Positions 1 through 16,800 of a stretch of 64,000 bases of DNA are shown here, in pieces (positions within the stretch are counted from its first letter, which is position 1; each line of letters starts with the position of its first letter). A program made the position numbers and the translations under genes. Under the pieces are notes generated by a model. That model did no database searches. It was given only the letters and a program-made list of their open reading frames with translations, and was not told the DNA's origin. Source of the DNA: Lasioglossum baleicum (lineage: Eukaryota > Arthropoda > Insecta > Hymenoptera > Halictidae); assembly GCF_051020765.1 (NCBI RefSeq), contig NW_027469176.1, forward strand, positions 412,396 to 476,395. The letters are read 5' to 3'.

Positions 1-3000
1 AACGCATAACGCATAACGCATAACGCATAACGCATAACGCATAACGCATAACGCATAACGCATAACGCATAACGCATAACGCATAACGCATAACGTATAA
101 ACCATAAGGCATAACGCATAGCCCATAACGCATAACGCATAACGCATAACGCATAACGCATAACGCATAACGCATAACGCATAACGCAAAACGCATAACG
201 CATAACGCATAACGCATAACGCATAACGCATAACGCATAACGCATAACGCATAACGCATAACGCATAACGCATAACGCATAACGCATAACGCATAAGGCA
301 TAAGCATAAGGCATAACGCATAACGCACAACGCACGACGCACAACGCACGACGCTCAACGCACAACGCACAACGCACAACGCACAACGCACAACGCACAA
401 CGCATAACGCATAACGCATAACGCATAACGCATAACGCATAACCCATAACGCATAACGCATAACGCATAACGCATAACGCATAACGCATAACGCATAACG
501 CATAACGCATAACGCATAACCCATAACGCATACCTCATAACGCATAACGCATAACGCATAACGCATAACGCATAACGCATAACGCATAACGCATAACGCA
601 TAACGCATAACGCATAACGCATAACGCATAACGCATAACGCATAACGCATAACGCATAACGCATAACGCATAACCCATAACGCATAACTCATAACGCATA
701 ACGCTTAACGCGTAACGCATAACGCATAACGCATAACGCATAACGCATAACGCATAACGCATAACGCATAACGCATAACGCATAACGCATAACGCCTAAC
801 GCATAACGCATAACGCATAACGCATAACGCATAACGCATAACGCATAACGCATAACGCATAACGCATAACGCATAACGCATAACGCATAACGCATAACGC
901 ATAACGCATAACGCGTAACGCAAAACTCATAACGCATAACACATAACGCATAACGCATAACGCATAACGCATAACGTATAAACCATAAGGCATAACGCAT
1001 AGCCCATAACGCATAACGCATAACGCATAACGCATAACGCATAACGCATAACGCATAACGCATAACGCATAACGCATAACGCAAAACGCATAACGCATAA
1101 CGCATAACGCATAACGCATAACGCATAACGCATAACGCATAACGCATAACGCATAACGCATAACGCATAACGCATAACGCATAACGCATAACGCATAACG
1201 CATAACGCATAACGCATAACGCATAACGCATAACGCATAACGCATAACGCATAACGCATAACGCATAACGCATAACGCATAACGCATACCGCATAACGCA
1301 TAACGCATAACGCATAACGCATAACCCATAACGCATAACGCATAACGCATAACGCATAACGCATAACGCATAACGCATAACGCATAACGCATAACCCATA
1401 ACGCATAACTCATAACGCATAACGCATAACGCATAACGCATAACGCATAACGCATAACGCATAACGCATAACGCATAACGCATAAGGCATAAGCATAACG
1501 CATAACGCATAACGCATAACGCATAACGCAAAACGCATAACGCATAACGCATAACGCATAACGCATAACGCATAACGCATAACGCATAACGCATAACGCG
1601 TAACGCATAACGCATAACGCATAACGCATAACGCATAACGCATAACGCATAACGCATAACGCATAACGCATAACCCATAACGCATAACTCATAACGCATA
1701 ACGCTTAACGCGTAACGCATAACGCATAACGCATAACGCATAACGCATAACGCATAACGCATAACGCATAACGCATAACGCATAACGCATAACGCATAAC
1801 GCATAACGCATAACGCATAACGCATAACGCATAACGCATAACGCATAACGCATAACGCATAACGCATAACGCATAACGCATAACGCATAACGCATAACGC
1901 ATAACGCATAACGCATAACGCATAACGCATAACGCATAACGCATAACGCATAACGCATAACGCATAACGCATAACGCAAAACGCATAACGCATAACGCAT
2001 AACGCATAACGCATAACGCATAACGCATAACGCATAACGCATAACGCATAACGCATAACGCATAACGCATAACGCATAACGCATAACGCATAACGCATAA
2101 CGCATAACGCATAACGCATAACGCATAACGCATAACGCATAACGCATAACGCATAACGCATAACGCATAACGCATAACGCATAACGCATAACGCATAACG
2201 CATAACGCATAACGCATAACGCATAACGCATAACGCATAACGCATAACGCATAACGCATAACGCATAACGCATAACGCATAACGCATAACGCATAACGCA
2301 TAACGCATAACGCATAACGCATAACGCATAACGCATAACGCATAACGCATAACGCATAACCCATAACGCATAACTCATAACGCATAACGCATAACGCATA
2401 ACGCATAACGCATAACGCATAACGCATAACGCATAACGCATAACGCATAACGCATAACGCATAACGCATAACGCATAACCCATAACGCATAACTCATAAC
2501 GCATAACGCTTAACGCGTAACGCATAACGCATAACGCATAACGCATAACGCATAACGCATAACGCATAACGCATAACGCATAACGCATAACGCATAACGC
2601 ATAACGCATAACGCATAACGCATAACGCATAACGCATAACGCATAACGCATAACGCATAACGCATAACGCATAACGCATAACGCATAACGCATAACGCAT
2701 AACGCATAACGCATAACGTATAACGCATAACGCATAACGCATAACGCATAACGCATAACGCATAACGCATAACGCATAGCCCATAACGCATAACTCATAA
2801 CGCATAACGCATAACGCATAACGCATAACGCATAACGCATAACGCATAACGCATAACGCATAACGCATAACGCATAACGCATAACGCATAACGCATAACG
2901 CATAACCCATAACGCATAAGGCATAAGCATAAGGCATAACGCATAACGCATAACGCGTAACGCAAAACTCATAACGCATAACGCATAACGCATATGGCAT

Positions 3001-5284
3001 AACGCATAATGCAAAAGTCATAACGCATAACGCATAACGCATAACGCATAACGCATAACGCATAACGCATAACGCATAACGCATAACGCATAACGCATAA
3101 CGCATAACGCATAACGCATAACGCATAACGCATAACGCATAACGCATAACGCATAACGCATAACGCATAACGCATAACGCATAACGCATAACGCATAACG
3201 CATAACGCATAACGCATAACGCATAACGCATAACGCATAACGCATAACGCATAACGCATAACGCATAACGCATAACGCATAACGCATAACGCATAACGCA
3301 TAACGCATAACGCATAACGCATAACGCATAACGCATAACGCATAACGCATAACGCATAACGCATAACGCATAACGCATAACGCATAACGCATAACGCATA
3401 ACGCATAACGCATAACGCATAACGCATAACGCATAACGCATAACGCATAACGCATAACGCATAACGCATAACGCATAACGCATAACGCATAACGCATAAC
3501 GCATAACGCATAACGCATAACGCATAACGCATAACGCATAACGCATAACCCATAACGCATAACTCATAACGCATAACGCATAACGCATAACGCATAACGC
3601 ATAACGCATAACGCATAACGCATAACGCATAACGCATAACGCATAACGCATAACGCATAACGCATAACGCATAACGCATAACCCATAACGCATAACGCTT
3701 AACGCGTAACGCATAACGCATAACGCATAACGCATAACGCATAACGCATAACGCATAACGCATAACGCATAACGCATAACGCATAACGCATAACGCATAA
3801 CGCATAACGCATAACGCATAACGCATAACGCATAACGCATAACGCATAACGCATAACGCATAACGCATAACGCATAACGCATAACGCATAACGCATAACG
3901 CATAACGCATAACGCATAACGCATAACGCATAACGCATAACGCATAACCCATAACGCATAACTCATAACGCATAACGCATAACGCATAACGCATAACGCA
4001 TAACGCATAACGCATAACGCATAACGCATAACGCATAACGCATAACGCATAACGCATAACGCATAACGCATAACGCATAACCCATAACGCATAACTCATA
4101 ACGCATAACGCTTAACGCGTAACGCATAACGCATAACGCATAACGCATAACGCATAACGCATAACGCATAACGCATAACGCATAACGCATAACGCATAAC
4201 GCATAACGCATAACACATAACGCATAACGCATAACGCATAACGCATAACGCATAACGCATAACGCATAACGCATAACGCATAACGCATAACGCATAACGC
4301 ATAACGCATAACGCGTAACGCAAAACTCATAACGCATAACACATAACGCATAACGCATAACGCATAACGCATAACGTATAAACCATAAGGCATAACGCAT
4401 AGCCCATAACGCATAACGCATAACGAATAACGCATAATGCAAAAGTCATAACGCATAACGCATAACGCATAACGCAAAACGCATAACGCATAACGCATAA
4501 CGCATAACGCATAACGCATAACGCATAACGCATAACGCATAACGCATAACGCATAACGCATGACGCATAACGCATAACGCATAACGCATAACGCATAACG
4601 CATAACGCATAACGCGTAACGCATAACGCCTAACGCATAACGCATAACGCATAACGCATAACGCATAACGCATAACGCATAACGCATAACGCATAACGCA
4701 TAACGCAAAACGCATAACGCATAACGCATAACGCATAACGCATAACGCATAACGCATAACGCATAACGCATAACGCATAACGCATAACGCATAACGCATA
4801 ACGCATACCGCATAACGCATAACGCATAACGCATAACGCATAACGCATAACGCATAACGCATAACGCATAACGCATAACGCATAACGCATAACCCATAAC
4901 GCATAACTCATAACGCATAACGCATAACGCATAACGCATAACGCATAACGCATAACGCATAACGCATAACGCATAACGCATAACGCATAACGCATAACCC
5001 ATAACGCATAACTCATAACGCATAACGCTTAACGCGTAACGCATAACGCATAACGCATAACGCATAACGCATAACGCATAACGCATAACGCATAACGCAT
5101 AACGCATAACGCATAACGCATAACGCATAACGCATAACGCATAACGCATAACGCATAACGCATAACGCATAACGCATAACGCATAACGCATAACGCATAA
5201 CGCATAACGCATAACGCATAACGCATAACGCATAACGCATAACGCATAACGCATAACCCATAACGCATAACTCATAACGCATAA
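1..5284. repeat. Array domain 1: plain repeat with C1 cassettes
   Basis: Long stretches of perfect units (for example about 1,985-2,360 and 3,025-3,545) are punctuated by C1 (CCCATAACGCATAACTC), often followed by CTTAACGCGTAACG. CTTAACG units start near 702, 1,702, 2,507, 3,696, 4,109 and 5,026, an irregular spacing of 0.4-1.2 kb. A cassettes occur at 94, 975 and 4,375. One CATATGG landmark is at 2,991, and here it runs on into CATAACG rather than CATAAGC, a form seen again near 7,706 and 15,981. A one-off variant, CATACCTCATAACG, sits near 530. No E elements are present. No gene is visible. Confidence 0.85.
326..402. repeat. CACAACG block 0 (11 units, irregular)
   Basis: Eleven heptamers. 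The second and fourth are CACGACG and the fifth is CTCAACG, variants I do not see elsewhere in the window. There is no CAGAACG leader. A G-like cassette (AAGGCATAAGCATAAGG) lies just upstream near 296. It is isolated from all other such blocks by 22 kb. Confidence 0.9.
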
Positions 5285-8200
5285 CGCTTAACGCGTAACG
5301 CATAACGCATAACGCATAACGCATAACGCATAACGCATAACGCATAACGCATAACGCATAACGCATAACGCATAACGCATAACGCATAACGCATAACGCA
5401 TAACGCATAACGCATAACGCATAACGCATAACGCATAACGCATAACGCATAACGCATAACGCATAACGCATAACGCATAACGCATAACGCGTAACGCAAA
5501 ACTCATAACGCATAACACATAACGCATAACGCATAACGCATAACGCATAACGTATAAACCATAAGGCATAACGCATAGCCCATAACGCATAACGCATAAC
5601 GCATAACGCATAAGGCATAAGCATAACGCATAACGCATAACGCATAACGCATAACGCATAACGCGTAACGCAAAACTCATAACGCATAACGCATAACGCA
5701 TAACGCATAACGCATATGGCATAAGCATAACGCATAACGCATAACGCATAACGCATAACGCATAACGCATAACGCATAACGCATAACGCATAACGCATAA
5801 CGCATAATGCATAACGCATAACGCATAACGCATAACGCATAACGCATAACGCATAACGCATAACGCATAACGCATAACGCATAACGCATAACGCATAACG
5901 CATAACGCATAACGCATAACGCATAACGCATAACGCATAACGCATAACGCATAACGCGTAACGCAAGACTCATAACGCATAACACATAACGCATATCGCA
6001 TAACGCATAACGCATAACGTATAAACCATAAGGCATAACGCATAGCCCATAACGCATAACGCATAACGCATAACGCATAATGCAAAAGTCATAACGCATA
6101 ACGCATAACGCAAAACGCATAACGCATAACGCATAACGCATAACGCATAACGCATAACGCATAACGCATAACGCATAACGCATAACGCATAACGCATAAC
6201 GCATAACGCATAACGCATAACGCATAACGCATAACGCATAACGCATAACGCATAACGCATAACGCATAACGCATAACGCATAACGCATAACGCATAACGC
6301 ATAACGCCTAACGCATAACGCATAACGCATAACGCATAACGCATAAAGCATAACGCATAACGCATAACGCATAACGCATAACGCATAACGCATAACGCAT
6401 ACCGCATAACGCATAACGCATAACGCATAACGCATAACGCATAACGCATAACGCATAACGCATAACGCATAACGCATAACGCATAACGCATAACGCATAA
6501 CGCATAACGCATAACGCATAACGCGTAACGCAAGACTCATAACGCATAACACATAACGCATATCGCATAACGCATAACGCATAACGTATAAACCATAAGG
6601 CATAACGCATAGCCCATAACGCATAACGCATAACGTATAACGCATAATGCAAAAGTCATAACGCATAACGCAAAACGCATAACGCATAACGCATAACGCA
6701 TAACGCATAACGCATAACGCATAACGCATAACGCATAACGCATAATGCAAAAGTCATAACGCATAACGCATAACGCATAACGCATAACGCATAACGCATA
6801 ACGCATAACGCATAACCCATAACGCATAACTCATAACGCATAACGCTTAACGCGTAACGCATAACGCATAACGCATAACGCATAACGCATAACGCATAAC
6901 GCATAACGCATAACGCATAACGCATAACGCATAACGCATAACGCATAACGCATAACGCATAACGCATAACGCATAACGCATAACGCATAACGCATAACGC
7001 ATAACGCATAACGCATAACGCATAACGCATAACGCATAACGCGTAACGCAAAACTCATAACGCATAACACATAACGCATAACGCATAACGCATAACGTAT
7101 AAACCATAAGGCATAACGCATAGCCCATAACGCATAACGCATAACGAATAACGCATAATGCAAAAGTCATAACGCATAACGCATAACGCATAACGCAAAA
7201 CGCATAACGCATAACGCATAACGCATAACGCATAACGCATAACGCATAACGCATAACGCGTAACGCATAACGCATAACGCATAACGCATAACGCATAACG
7301 CATAACGCATAACGCATAACGCATAACGCATAACGCATAACGCATAACGCATAACGCATAACGCATAACGCATAACGCATAACGCATAACGCATAACGCA
7401 TAACGCATAACGCATAACGCATAACGCATAACGCATAACGCATAACGCATAACGCATAACGCATAACGCATAACGCATAACGCATAACGCATAACGCATA
7501 ACCCATAACGCATAACTCATAACGCATAACGCATAACGCATAACGCATAACGCATAACGCATAACGCATAACGCATAACGCATAACGCATAACGCATAAC
7601 GCATAACGCATAACGCATAACCCATAACGCATAAGGCATAAGCATAAGGCATAACGCATAACGCATAACGCGTAACGCAAAACTCATAACGCATAACGCA
7701 TAACGCATATGGCATAACGCATAATGCAAAAGTCATAACGCATAACGCATAACGCATAACGCATAACGCATAACGCATAACGCATAACGCATAACGCATA
7801 ACGCATAACGCATAACGCATAACGCATAACGCATAACGCATAACGCATAACGCATAACGCATAACGCATAACGCATAACGCATAACGCATAACGCATAAC
7901 GCATAACGCATAACGCATAACGCATAACGCATAACTCATAACGCATAACGCATAACGCATAACGCATAACGCATAACGCATAACGCATAACGCATAACGC
8001 ATAACGCATAACGCATAACGCATAACGCATAACGCATAACGCATAACGCATAACGCATAACGCATAACGCATAACGCATAACGCATAACGCATAACGCAT
8101 AACGCATAACGCATAACGCATAACGCATAACGCATAACGCATAACGCATAACGCATAACGCATAACGCATAACGCATAACGCATAACGCATAACGCATAA

Positions 8201-11200
8201 CGCATAACGCATAACGCATAACGCATAACGCATAACGCATAACGCATAACGCATAACGCATAACGCATAACGCATAACGCATAACGCATAACGCATAACG
8301 CATAACGCATAACGCATAACGCATAACGCATAACGCATAACGCATAACGCATAACGCGTAACGCAAAACTCATAACGCATAACACATAACGCATAACGCA
8401 TAACGCATAACGTATAAACCATAAGGCATAACGCATAGCCCATAACGCATAACGCATAACGCGTAACGCATAACGCCTAACGCATAACGCATAACGCATA
8501 ACGCATAACGCATAACGCATAACGCATAACGCATAACGCATAACGCATAACGCATAACGCATAACGCATAACGCATACCGCATAACGCATAACGCATAAC
8601 GCATAACGCATAACGCATAACGCATAACGCATAACGCATAACGCATAACGCATAACGCATAACGCATAACGCATAACGCATAACGCATAACGCATAACGC
8701 ATAACGCATAACGCATAACGCATAACGCATAACGCATAACGCATAACGCATAACGCATAACGCATAACGCATAACGCATAACGCATAACGCATAACGCAT
8801 AACGCATAACGCATAACGCATAACGCATAACGCATAACGCATAACGCATAACGCGTAACGCAAAACTCATAACGCATAACACATAACGCATAACGCATAA
8901 CGCATAACGCATAACGTATAAACCATAAGGCATAACGCATAGCCCATAACGCATAACGCATAACGCATAACGCATAAGGCATAAGCATAACGCATTACGC
9001 ATAACGCATAACGCATAACGCATAACGCATAACGCATAACGCGTAACGCAAAACTCATAACGCATAACGCATAACGCATAACGCATAACACATATGGCAT
9101 AAGCATAACGCATAACGCATAACGCATAACGCATAACGCATAACGCATAACGCATAACGCATAACGCATAACGCATAACGCATAACGCATAACGCATAAC
9201 CCATAACGCATAACTCATAACGCATAACGCATAACGCATAACGCATAACGCATAACGCATAACGCATAACGCATAACGCATAACGCATAACGCATAACGC
9301 ATAACGCATAACGCATAACGCATAACGCATAACGCATAACGCATAACGCATAACGCATAACGCATAACGCATAACGCATAACGCATAACGCATAACGCAT
9401 AACGCATAACGCATAACGCATAATGCATAACGCATAACCCATAACGCATAACTCATAACGCATAACGCTTAACGCGTAACGCATAACGCATAACGCATAA
9501 CGCATAACGCATAACGCATAACGCATAACGCATAACGCATAACGCATAACGCATAACGCATAACGCATAACGCATAACGCATAACGCATAACGCATAACG
9601 CATAACGCATAACGCATAACGCATAACGCATAACGCATAACGCATAACGCATAACGCATAACGCATAACGCATAACGCATAACGCGTAACGCAAAACTCA
9701 TAACGCATAACACATAACGCATAACGCATAACGCATAACGTATAAACCATAAGGCATAACGCATAGCCCATAACGCATAACGCATAACGCGTAACGCATA
9801 ACGCCTAACGCATAACGCATAACGCATAACGCATAACGCATAACGCATAACGCATAACGCATAACGCATAACGCATAACGCATAACGCATAACGCATAAC
9901 GCATAACGCATAACGCATAACGCATAACGCATAACGCATAACGCATAACGCATAACGCATAACGCATAACGCATAACGCATAACGCATAACGCATAACGC
10001 ATAACGCATAACGCATAACGCATAACGCATAACGCATAACGCATAACGCATAACGCATAACGCATAACGCATAACGCATAACGCATAACGCATAACGCAT
10101 AACGCATAACGCATAACGCATAACGCATAACGCATAACGCATAACGCATAACGCGTAACGCAAAACTCATAACGCATAACACATAACGCATAACGCATAA
10201 CGCATAACGCATAACGTATAAACCATAAGGCATAACGCATAGCCCATAACGCATAACGCATAACGCATAACGCATAACGCATAAGGCATAAGCATAACGC
10301 ATAACGCATAACGCATAACGCATAACGCATAACGCATAACGCGTAACGCAAAACTCATAACGCATAACGCATAACGCATAACGCATAACGCATATGGCAT
10401 AAGCATAACGCATAACGCATAACGCATAACGCATAACGCATAACGCATAACGCATAACGCATAACGCATAACGCATAACGCATAACGCATAATGCATAAC
10501 GCATAACGCATAACGCATAACGCATAACGCATAACGCATAACGCATAACGCATAACGCATAACGCATAACGCATAACGCATAACGCATAACGCATAACGC
10601 ATAACGCATAACGCATAACGCATAACGCATAACGCGTAACGCAAGACTCATAACGCATAACACATAACGCATATCGCATAACGCATAACGCATAACGTAT
10701 AAACCATAAGGCATAACGCATAGCCCATAACGCATAACGCATAACGCATAACGCATAATGCAAAAGTATAACGCATAACGCAAAACGCATAACGCATAAC
10801 GCATAACGCATAACGCATAACGCATAACGCATAACGCATAACGCATAACGCATAACGCATAACGCATAACGCATAACGCATAACGCATAACGCATAACGC
10901 ATAACGCATAACGCATAACGCATAACGCATAACGCATAACGCATAACGCATAACGCATAACGCATAACGCATAACGCATAACGCATAACGCATAACGCAT
11001 AACGCCTAACGCATAACGCATAACGCATAACGCATAACGCATAACGCATAACGCATAACGCATAACGCATAACGCATAACGCATACCGCATAACGCATAA
11101 CGCATAACGCATAACGCATAACGCATAACGCATAACGCATAACGCATAACGCATAACGCATAACGCATAACGCATAACGCATAACGCATAACGCATAACG

Positions 11201-12600
11201 CATAACGCATAACGCATAACGCATAACGCATAACGCATAACGCATAACGCATAACGCGTAACGCAAAACTCATAACGCATAACGCATAACGCATAACGCA
11301 TAACGCATAACGCATAACGCATAACGCATATGGCATAAGCATAACGCATAACGCATAACGCATAACGCATAACGCATAACGCAAAACGCAAAACTCATAA
11401 CGCATAACGCATAACGCATAACGCATAACGCATAACGCATAACGCATAACGCATAACGCATAACGCATAACGCATAACGCATAACGCGTAACGCAAAACT
11501 CATAACGCATAACGCATAACGCATAACGCATAACGCATAACGCATAACGCATATGGCATAAGCATAACGCATAACGCATAACGCATAACGCATAACGCAT
11601 AACGCATAACGCATAACGCATAACGCATAACGCATAACGCATAACGCATAACGCATAACGCATAACGCATAACGCATAACGCATAACGCATAACGCATAA
11701 CGCATAACGCATAACGCATAACGCATAACGCATAACGCATAACGCATAACGCATAACGCATAACGCATAACGCATAACGCATAACGCATAACGCATAACG
11801 CATAACGCATAACGCATAACGCATAACGCATAACGCATAACGCATATCGCATAACGCATAACGCATAACGCATAACGCATAACGCATAACGCATAACGCA
11901 TAACGCATAACGCATAACGCATAACGCATAACGCATAACGCATAACGCATAACGCATAACGCGTAACGCAAAACTCATAACGCCTAACACATAACGCATA
12001 ACGCATAACGCATAACGCATAACGTATAAACCATAAGGCATAACGCATAGCCCATAACGCATAACGCATAACGCATAACGCATAAGGCATAAGCATAACG
12101 CATAACGCATAACGCATAACGCATAACGCATAACGCATAACGCATAACGCGTAACGCAAAACTCATAACGCATAACGCATAACGCATAACGCATAACGCA
12201 TAACGCATATGGCATAAGCATAACGCATAACGCATAACGCATAACGCATAACGCATAACGCATAACGCATAACGCATAACGCATAACGCATAACGCATAA
12301 CGCATAATGCATAACGCATAACGCATAACGCATAACGCATAACGCATAACGCATAACGCATAACGCATAACGCATAACGCATAACGCATAACGCATAACG
12401 CATAACGCATAACGCATAACGCATAACGCATAACGCATAACGCATAACGCGTAACGCAAGACTCATAACGCATAACACATAACGCATATCGCATAACGCA
12501 TAACGCATAACGTATAAACCATAAGGCATAACGCATAGCCCATAACGCATAACGCATAACGCATAACGCATAACGCATAATGCATAAGTCATAACGCATA
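5285..12600. repeat. 8.2-kb duplication, copy 1
   Basis: This segment holds eleven A cassettes (5551, 6018, 6585, 7096, 8411, 8915, 9739, 10215, 10696, 12023, 12511). The cassettes that follow them read G, T, T, T, D, G, D, G, T, G and a T variant with CATAAGTC. All recur in the same order in 13,553-20,800 at an offset of 8,206-8,282 bp. Shared rarities include CATTACG near 8993, ACACATATGG near 9086, isolated CATAATG units near 5808, 9423, 10493 and 12306, and CCTAACAC near 11983. A private 1-base deletion near 10,768 (AAAAGTATAACG) is absent from copy 2. Confidence 0.9.
10215..12022. repeat. 1.8-kb higher-order repeat, copy a
   Basis: Bounded by A cassettes followed by G. The order inside is A, G, N, CAAGACTC, A, T, caaaacg, CCTAACG, CATACCG, J, N, a doubled CAAAACGCAAAACTC, J, N, CATATCG and CCTAACAC. 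The period to the next copy is 1,808 bp, about 258 units. Confidence 0.8.
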
Positions 12601-13825
12601 ACGCATAACGCAAAACGCATAACGCATAACGCATAACGCATAACGCATAACGCATAACGCATAACGCATAACGCATAACGCATAACGCATAACGCATAAC
12701 GCATAACGCATAACGCATAACGCATAACGCATAACGCATAACGCATAACGCATAACGCATAACGCATAACGCATAACGCATAACGCATAACGCATAACGC
12801 ATACCGCATAACGCATAACGCATAACGCATAACGCATAACGCATAACGCATAACGCATAACGCATAACGCATAACGCATAACGCATAACCCATAACGCAT
12901 AACTCATAACGCATAACGCATAACGCATAACGCATAACGCATAACGCATAACGCATAACGCATAACGCATAACGCATAACGCATAACGCATAACCCATAA
13001 CGCATAACTCATAACGCATAACGCTTAACGCGTAACGCATAACGCATAACGCATAACGCATAACGCATAACGCATAACGCATAACGCATAACGCATAACG
13101 CATAACGCATAACGCATAACGCATAACGCATAACGCATAACGCATAACGCATAACGCATAACGCATAACGCATAACGCATAACGCATAACGCATAACGCA
13201 TAACGCATAACGCATAACGCATAACGCATAACGCATAACGCATAACGCATAACGCATAACGCATAACGCATAACGCATAACGCATAACGCATAACGCGTA
13301 ACGCAAAACTCATAACGCATAACACATAACGCATAACGCATAACGCATAACGCATAACGTATAAACCATAAGGCATAACGCATAGCCCATAACGCATAAC
13401 GCATAACGCATAACGCATAAGGCATAAGCATAACGCATAACGCATAACGCATAACGCATAACCCATAACGCATAACTCATAACGCATAACGCTTAACGCG
13501 TAACGCATAACGCATAACGCATAACGCATAACGCATAACGCATAACGCATAACGCTTAACGCGTAACGCATAACGCATAACGCATAACGCATAACGCATA
13601 ACGCATAACGCATAACGCATAACGCATAACGCATAACGCATAACGCATAACGCATAACGCATAACGCATAACGCATAACGCATAACGCATAACGCATAAC
13701 GCATAACGCATAACGCATAACGCATAACGCATAACGCATAACGCATAACGCATAACGCATAACGCGTAACGCAAAACTCATAACGCATAACACATAACGC
13801 ATAACGCATAACGCATAACGCATAA
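12023..13825. repeat. 1.8-kb higher-order repeat, copy b
   Basis: A-to-A length is 1,803 bp. The first part (A, G, J, N, isolated CATAATG, CAAGACTC, A, T variant) matches copy a. The second half is different, with C1 cassettes and an extra A cassette at 13,358, so the copies are only partly homogenised. Confidence 0.7.
12601..13552. repeat. Junction segment between the 8.2-kb copies
   Basis: After the T variant near 12,585 the two copies stop aligning. This stretch has CATACCG near 12,799, C1 cassettes near 12,889, 12,994 and 13,461, an A cassette at 13,358 and a G cassette near 13,418. The position equivalent to the A cassette in copy 1 (about 5,083) lacks one. Two CTTAACG units 63 bp apart (13,490 and 13,553) suggest that the duplication breakpoint lies close by. 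No gene is visible. Confidence 0.6.
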
Positions 13826-16800
13826 CGTATAAACCATAAGGCATAACGCATAGCCCATAACGCATAACGCATAACGCATAACGCATAAGGCATAAGCATA
13901 ACGCATAACGCATAACGCATAACGCATAACGCATAACGCGTAACGCAAAACTCATAACGCATAACGCATAACGCATAACGCATAACGCATATGGCATAAG
14001 CATAACGCATAACGCATAACGCATAACGCATAACGCATAACGCATAACGCATAACGCATAACGCATAACGCATAACGCATAATGCATAACGCATAACGCA
14101 TAACGCATAACGCATAACGCATAACGCATAACGCATAACGCATAACGCATAACGCATAACGCATAACGCATAACGCATAACGCATAACGCATAACGCATA
14201 ACGCATAACGCATAACGCATAACGCATAACGCATAACGCGTAACGCAAGACTCATAACGCATAACACATAACGCATATCGCATAACGCATAACGCATAAC
14301 GTATAAACCATAAGGCATAACGCATAGCCCATAACGCATAACGCATAACGCATAACGCATAATGCAAAAGTCATAACGCATAACGCATAACGCAAAACGC
14401 ATAACGCATAACGCATAACGCATAACGCATAACGCATAACGCATAACGCATAACGCATAACGCATAACGCATAACGCATAACGCATAACGCATAACGCAT
14501 AACGCATAACGCATAACGCATAACGCATAACGCATAACGCATAACGCATAACGCATAACGCATAACGCATAACGCATAACGCCTAACGCATAACGCATAA
14601 CGCATAACGCATAACGCATAAAGCATAACGCATAACGCATAACGCATAACGCATAACGCATAACGCATAACGCATACCGCATAACGCATAACGCATAACG
14701 CATAACGCATAACGCATAACGCATAACGCATAACGCATAACGCATAACGCATAACGCATAACGCATAACGCATAACGCATAACGCATAACGCGTAACGCA
14801 AGACTCATAACGCATAACACATAACGCATATCGCATAACGCATAACGCATAACGTATAAACCATAAGGCATAACGCATAGCCCATAACGCATAACGCATA
14901 ACGTATAACGCATAATGCAAAAGTCATAACGCATAACGCAAAACGCATAACGCATAACGCATAACGCATAACGCATAACGCATAACGCATAACGCATAAC
15001 GCATAACGCATAACGCATAATGCAAAAGTCATAACGCATAACGCATAACGCATAACGCATAACGCATAACGCATAACGCATAACGCATAACCCATAACGC
15101 ATAACTCATAACGCATAACGCTTAACGCGTAACGCATAACGCATAACGCATAACGCATAACGCATAACGCATAACGCATAACGCATAACGCATAACGCAT
15201 AACGCATAACGCATAACGCATAACGCATAACGCATAACGCATAACGCATAACGCATAACGCATAACGCATAACGCATAACGCATAACGCATAACGCATAA
15301 CGCATAACGCATAACGCATAACGCGTAACGCAAAACTCATAACGCATAACACATAACGCATAACGCATAACGCATAACGTATAAACCATAAGGCATAACG
15401 CATAGCCCATAACGCATAACGCATAACGAATAACGCATAATGCAAAAGTCATAACGCATAACGCATAACGCATAACGCAAAACGCATAACGCATAACGCA
15501 TAACGCATAACGCATAACGCATAACGCATAACGCATAACGCGTAACGCATAACGCATAACGCATAACGCATAACGCATAACGCATAACGCATAACGCATA
15601 ACGCATAACGCATAACGCATAACGCATAACGCATAACGCATAACGCATAACGCATAACGCATAACGCATAACGCATAACGCATAACGCATAACGCATAAC
15701 GCATAACGCATAACGCATAACGCATAACGCATAACGCATAACGCATAACGCATAACGCATAACGCATAACGCATAACCCATAACGCATAACTCATAACGC
15801 ATAACGCATAACGCATAACGCATAACGCATAACGCATAACGCATAACGCATAACGCATAACGCATAACGCATAACGCATAACGCATAACGCATAACCCAT
15901 AACGCATAAGGCATAAGCATAAGGCATAACGCATAACGCATAACGCGTAACGCAAAACTCATAACGCATAACGCATAACGCATATGGCATAACGCATAAT
16001 GCAAAAGTCATAACGCATAACGCATAACGCATAACGCATAACGCATAACGCATAACGCATAACGCATAACGCATAACGCATAACGCATAACGCATAACGC
16101 ATAACGCATAACGCATAACGCATAACGCATAACGCATAACGCATAACGCATAACGCATAACGCATAACGCATAACGCATAACGCATAACGCATAACGCAT
16201 AACGCATAACTCATAACGCATAACGCATAACGCATAACGCATAACGCATAACGCATAACGCATAACGCATAACGCATAACGCATAACGCATAACGCATAA
16301 CGCATAACGCATAACGCATAACGCATAACGCATAACGCATAACGCATAACGCATAACGCATAACGCATAACGCATAACGCATAACGCATAACGCATAACG
16401 CATAACGCATAACGCATAACGCATAACGCATAACGCATAACGCATAACGCATAACGCATAACGCATAACGCATAACGCATAACGCATAACGCATAACGCA
16501 TAACGCATAACGCATAACGCATAACGCATAACGCATAACGCATAACGCATAACGCATAACGCATAACGCATAACGCATAACGCATAACGCATAACGCATA
16601 ACGCATAACGCATAACGCATAACGCGTAACGCAAAACTCATAACGCATAACACATAACGCATAACGCATAACGCATAACGTATAAACCATAAGGCATAAC
16701 GCATAGCCCATAACGCATAACGCATAACGCGTAACGCATAACGCCTAACGCATAACGCATAACGCATAACGCATAACGCATAACGCATAACGCATAACGC

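Noticed and set aside
8978..9010. CATTACG units as a distinct cassette family
   Set aside because: They occur in three unrelated settings (after G near 8,993 and 17,234, before A near 43,638, and with CAGAACG), so they are probably recurrent single changes rather than one family.
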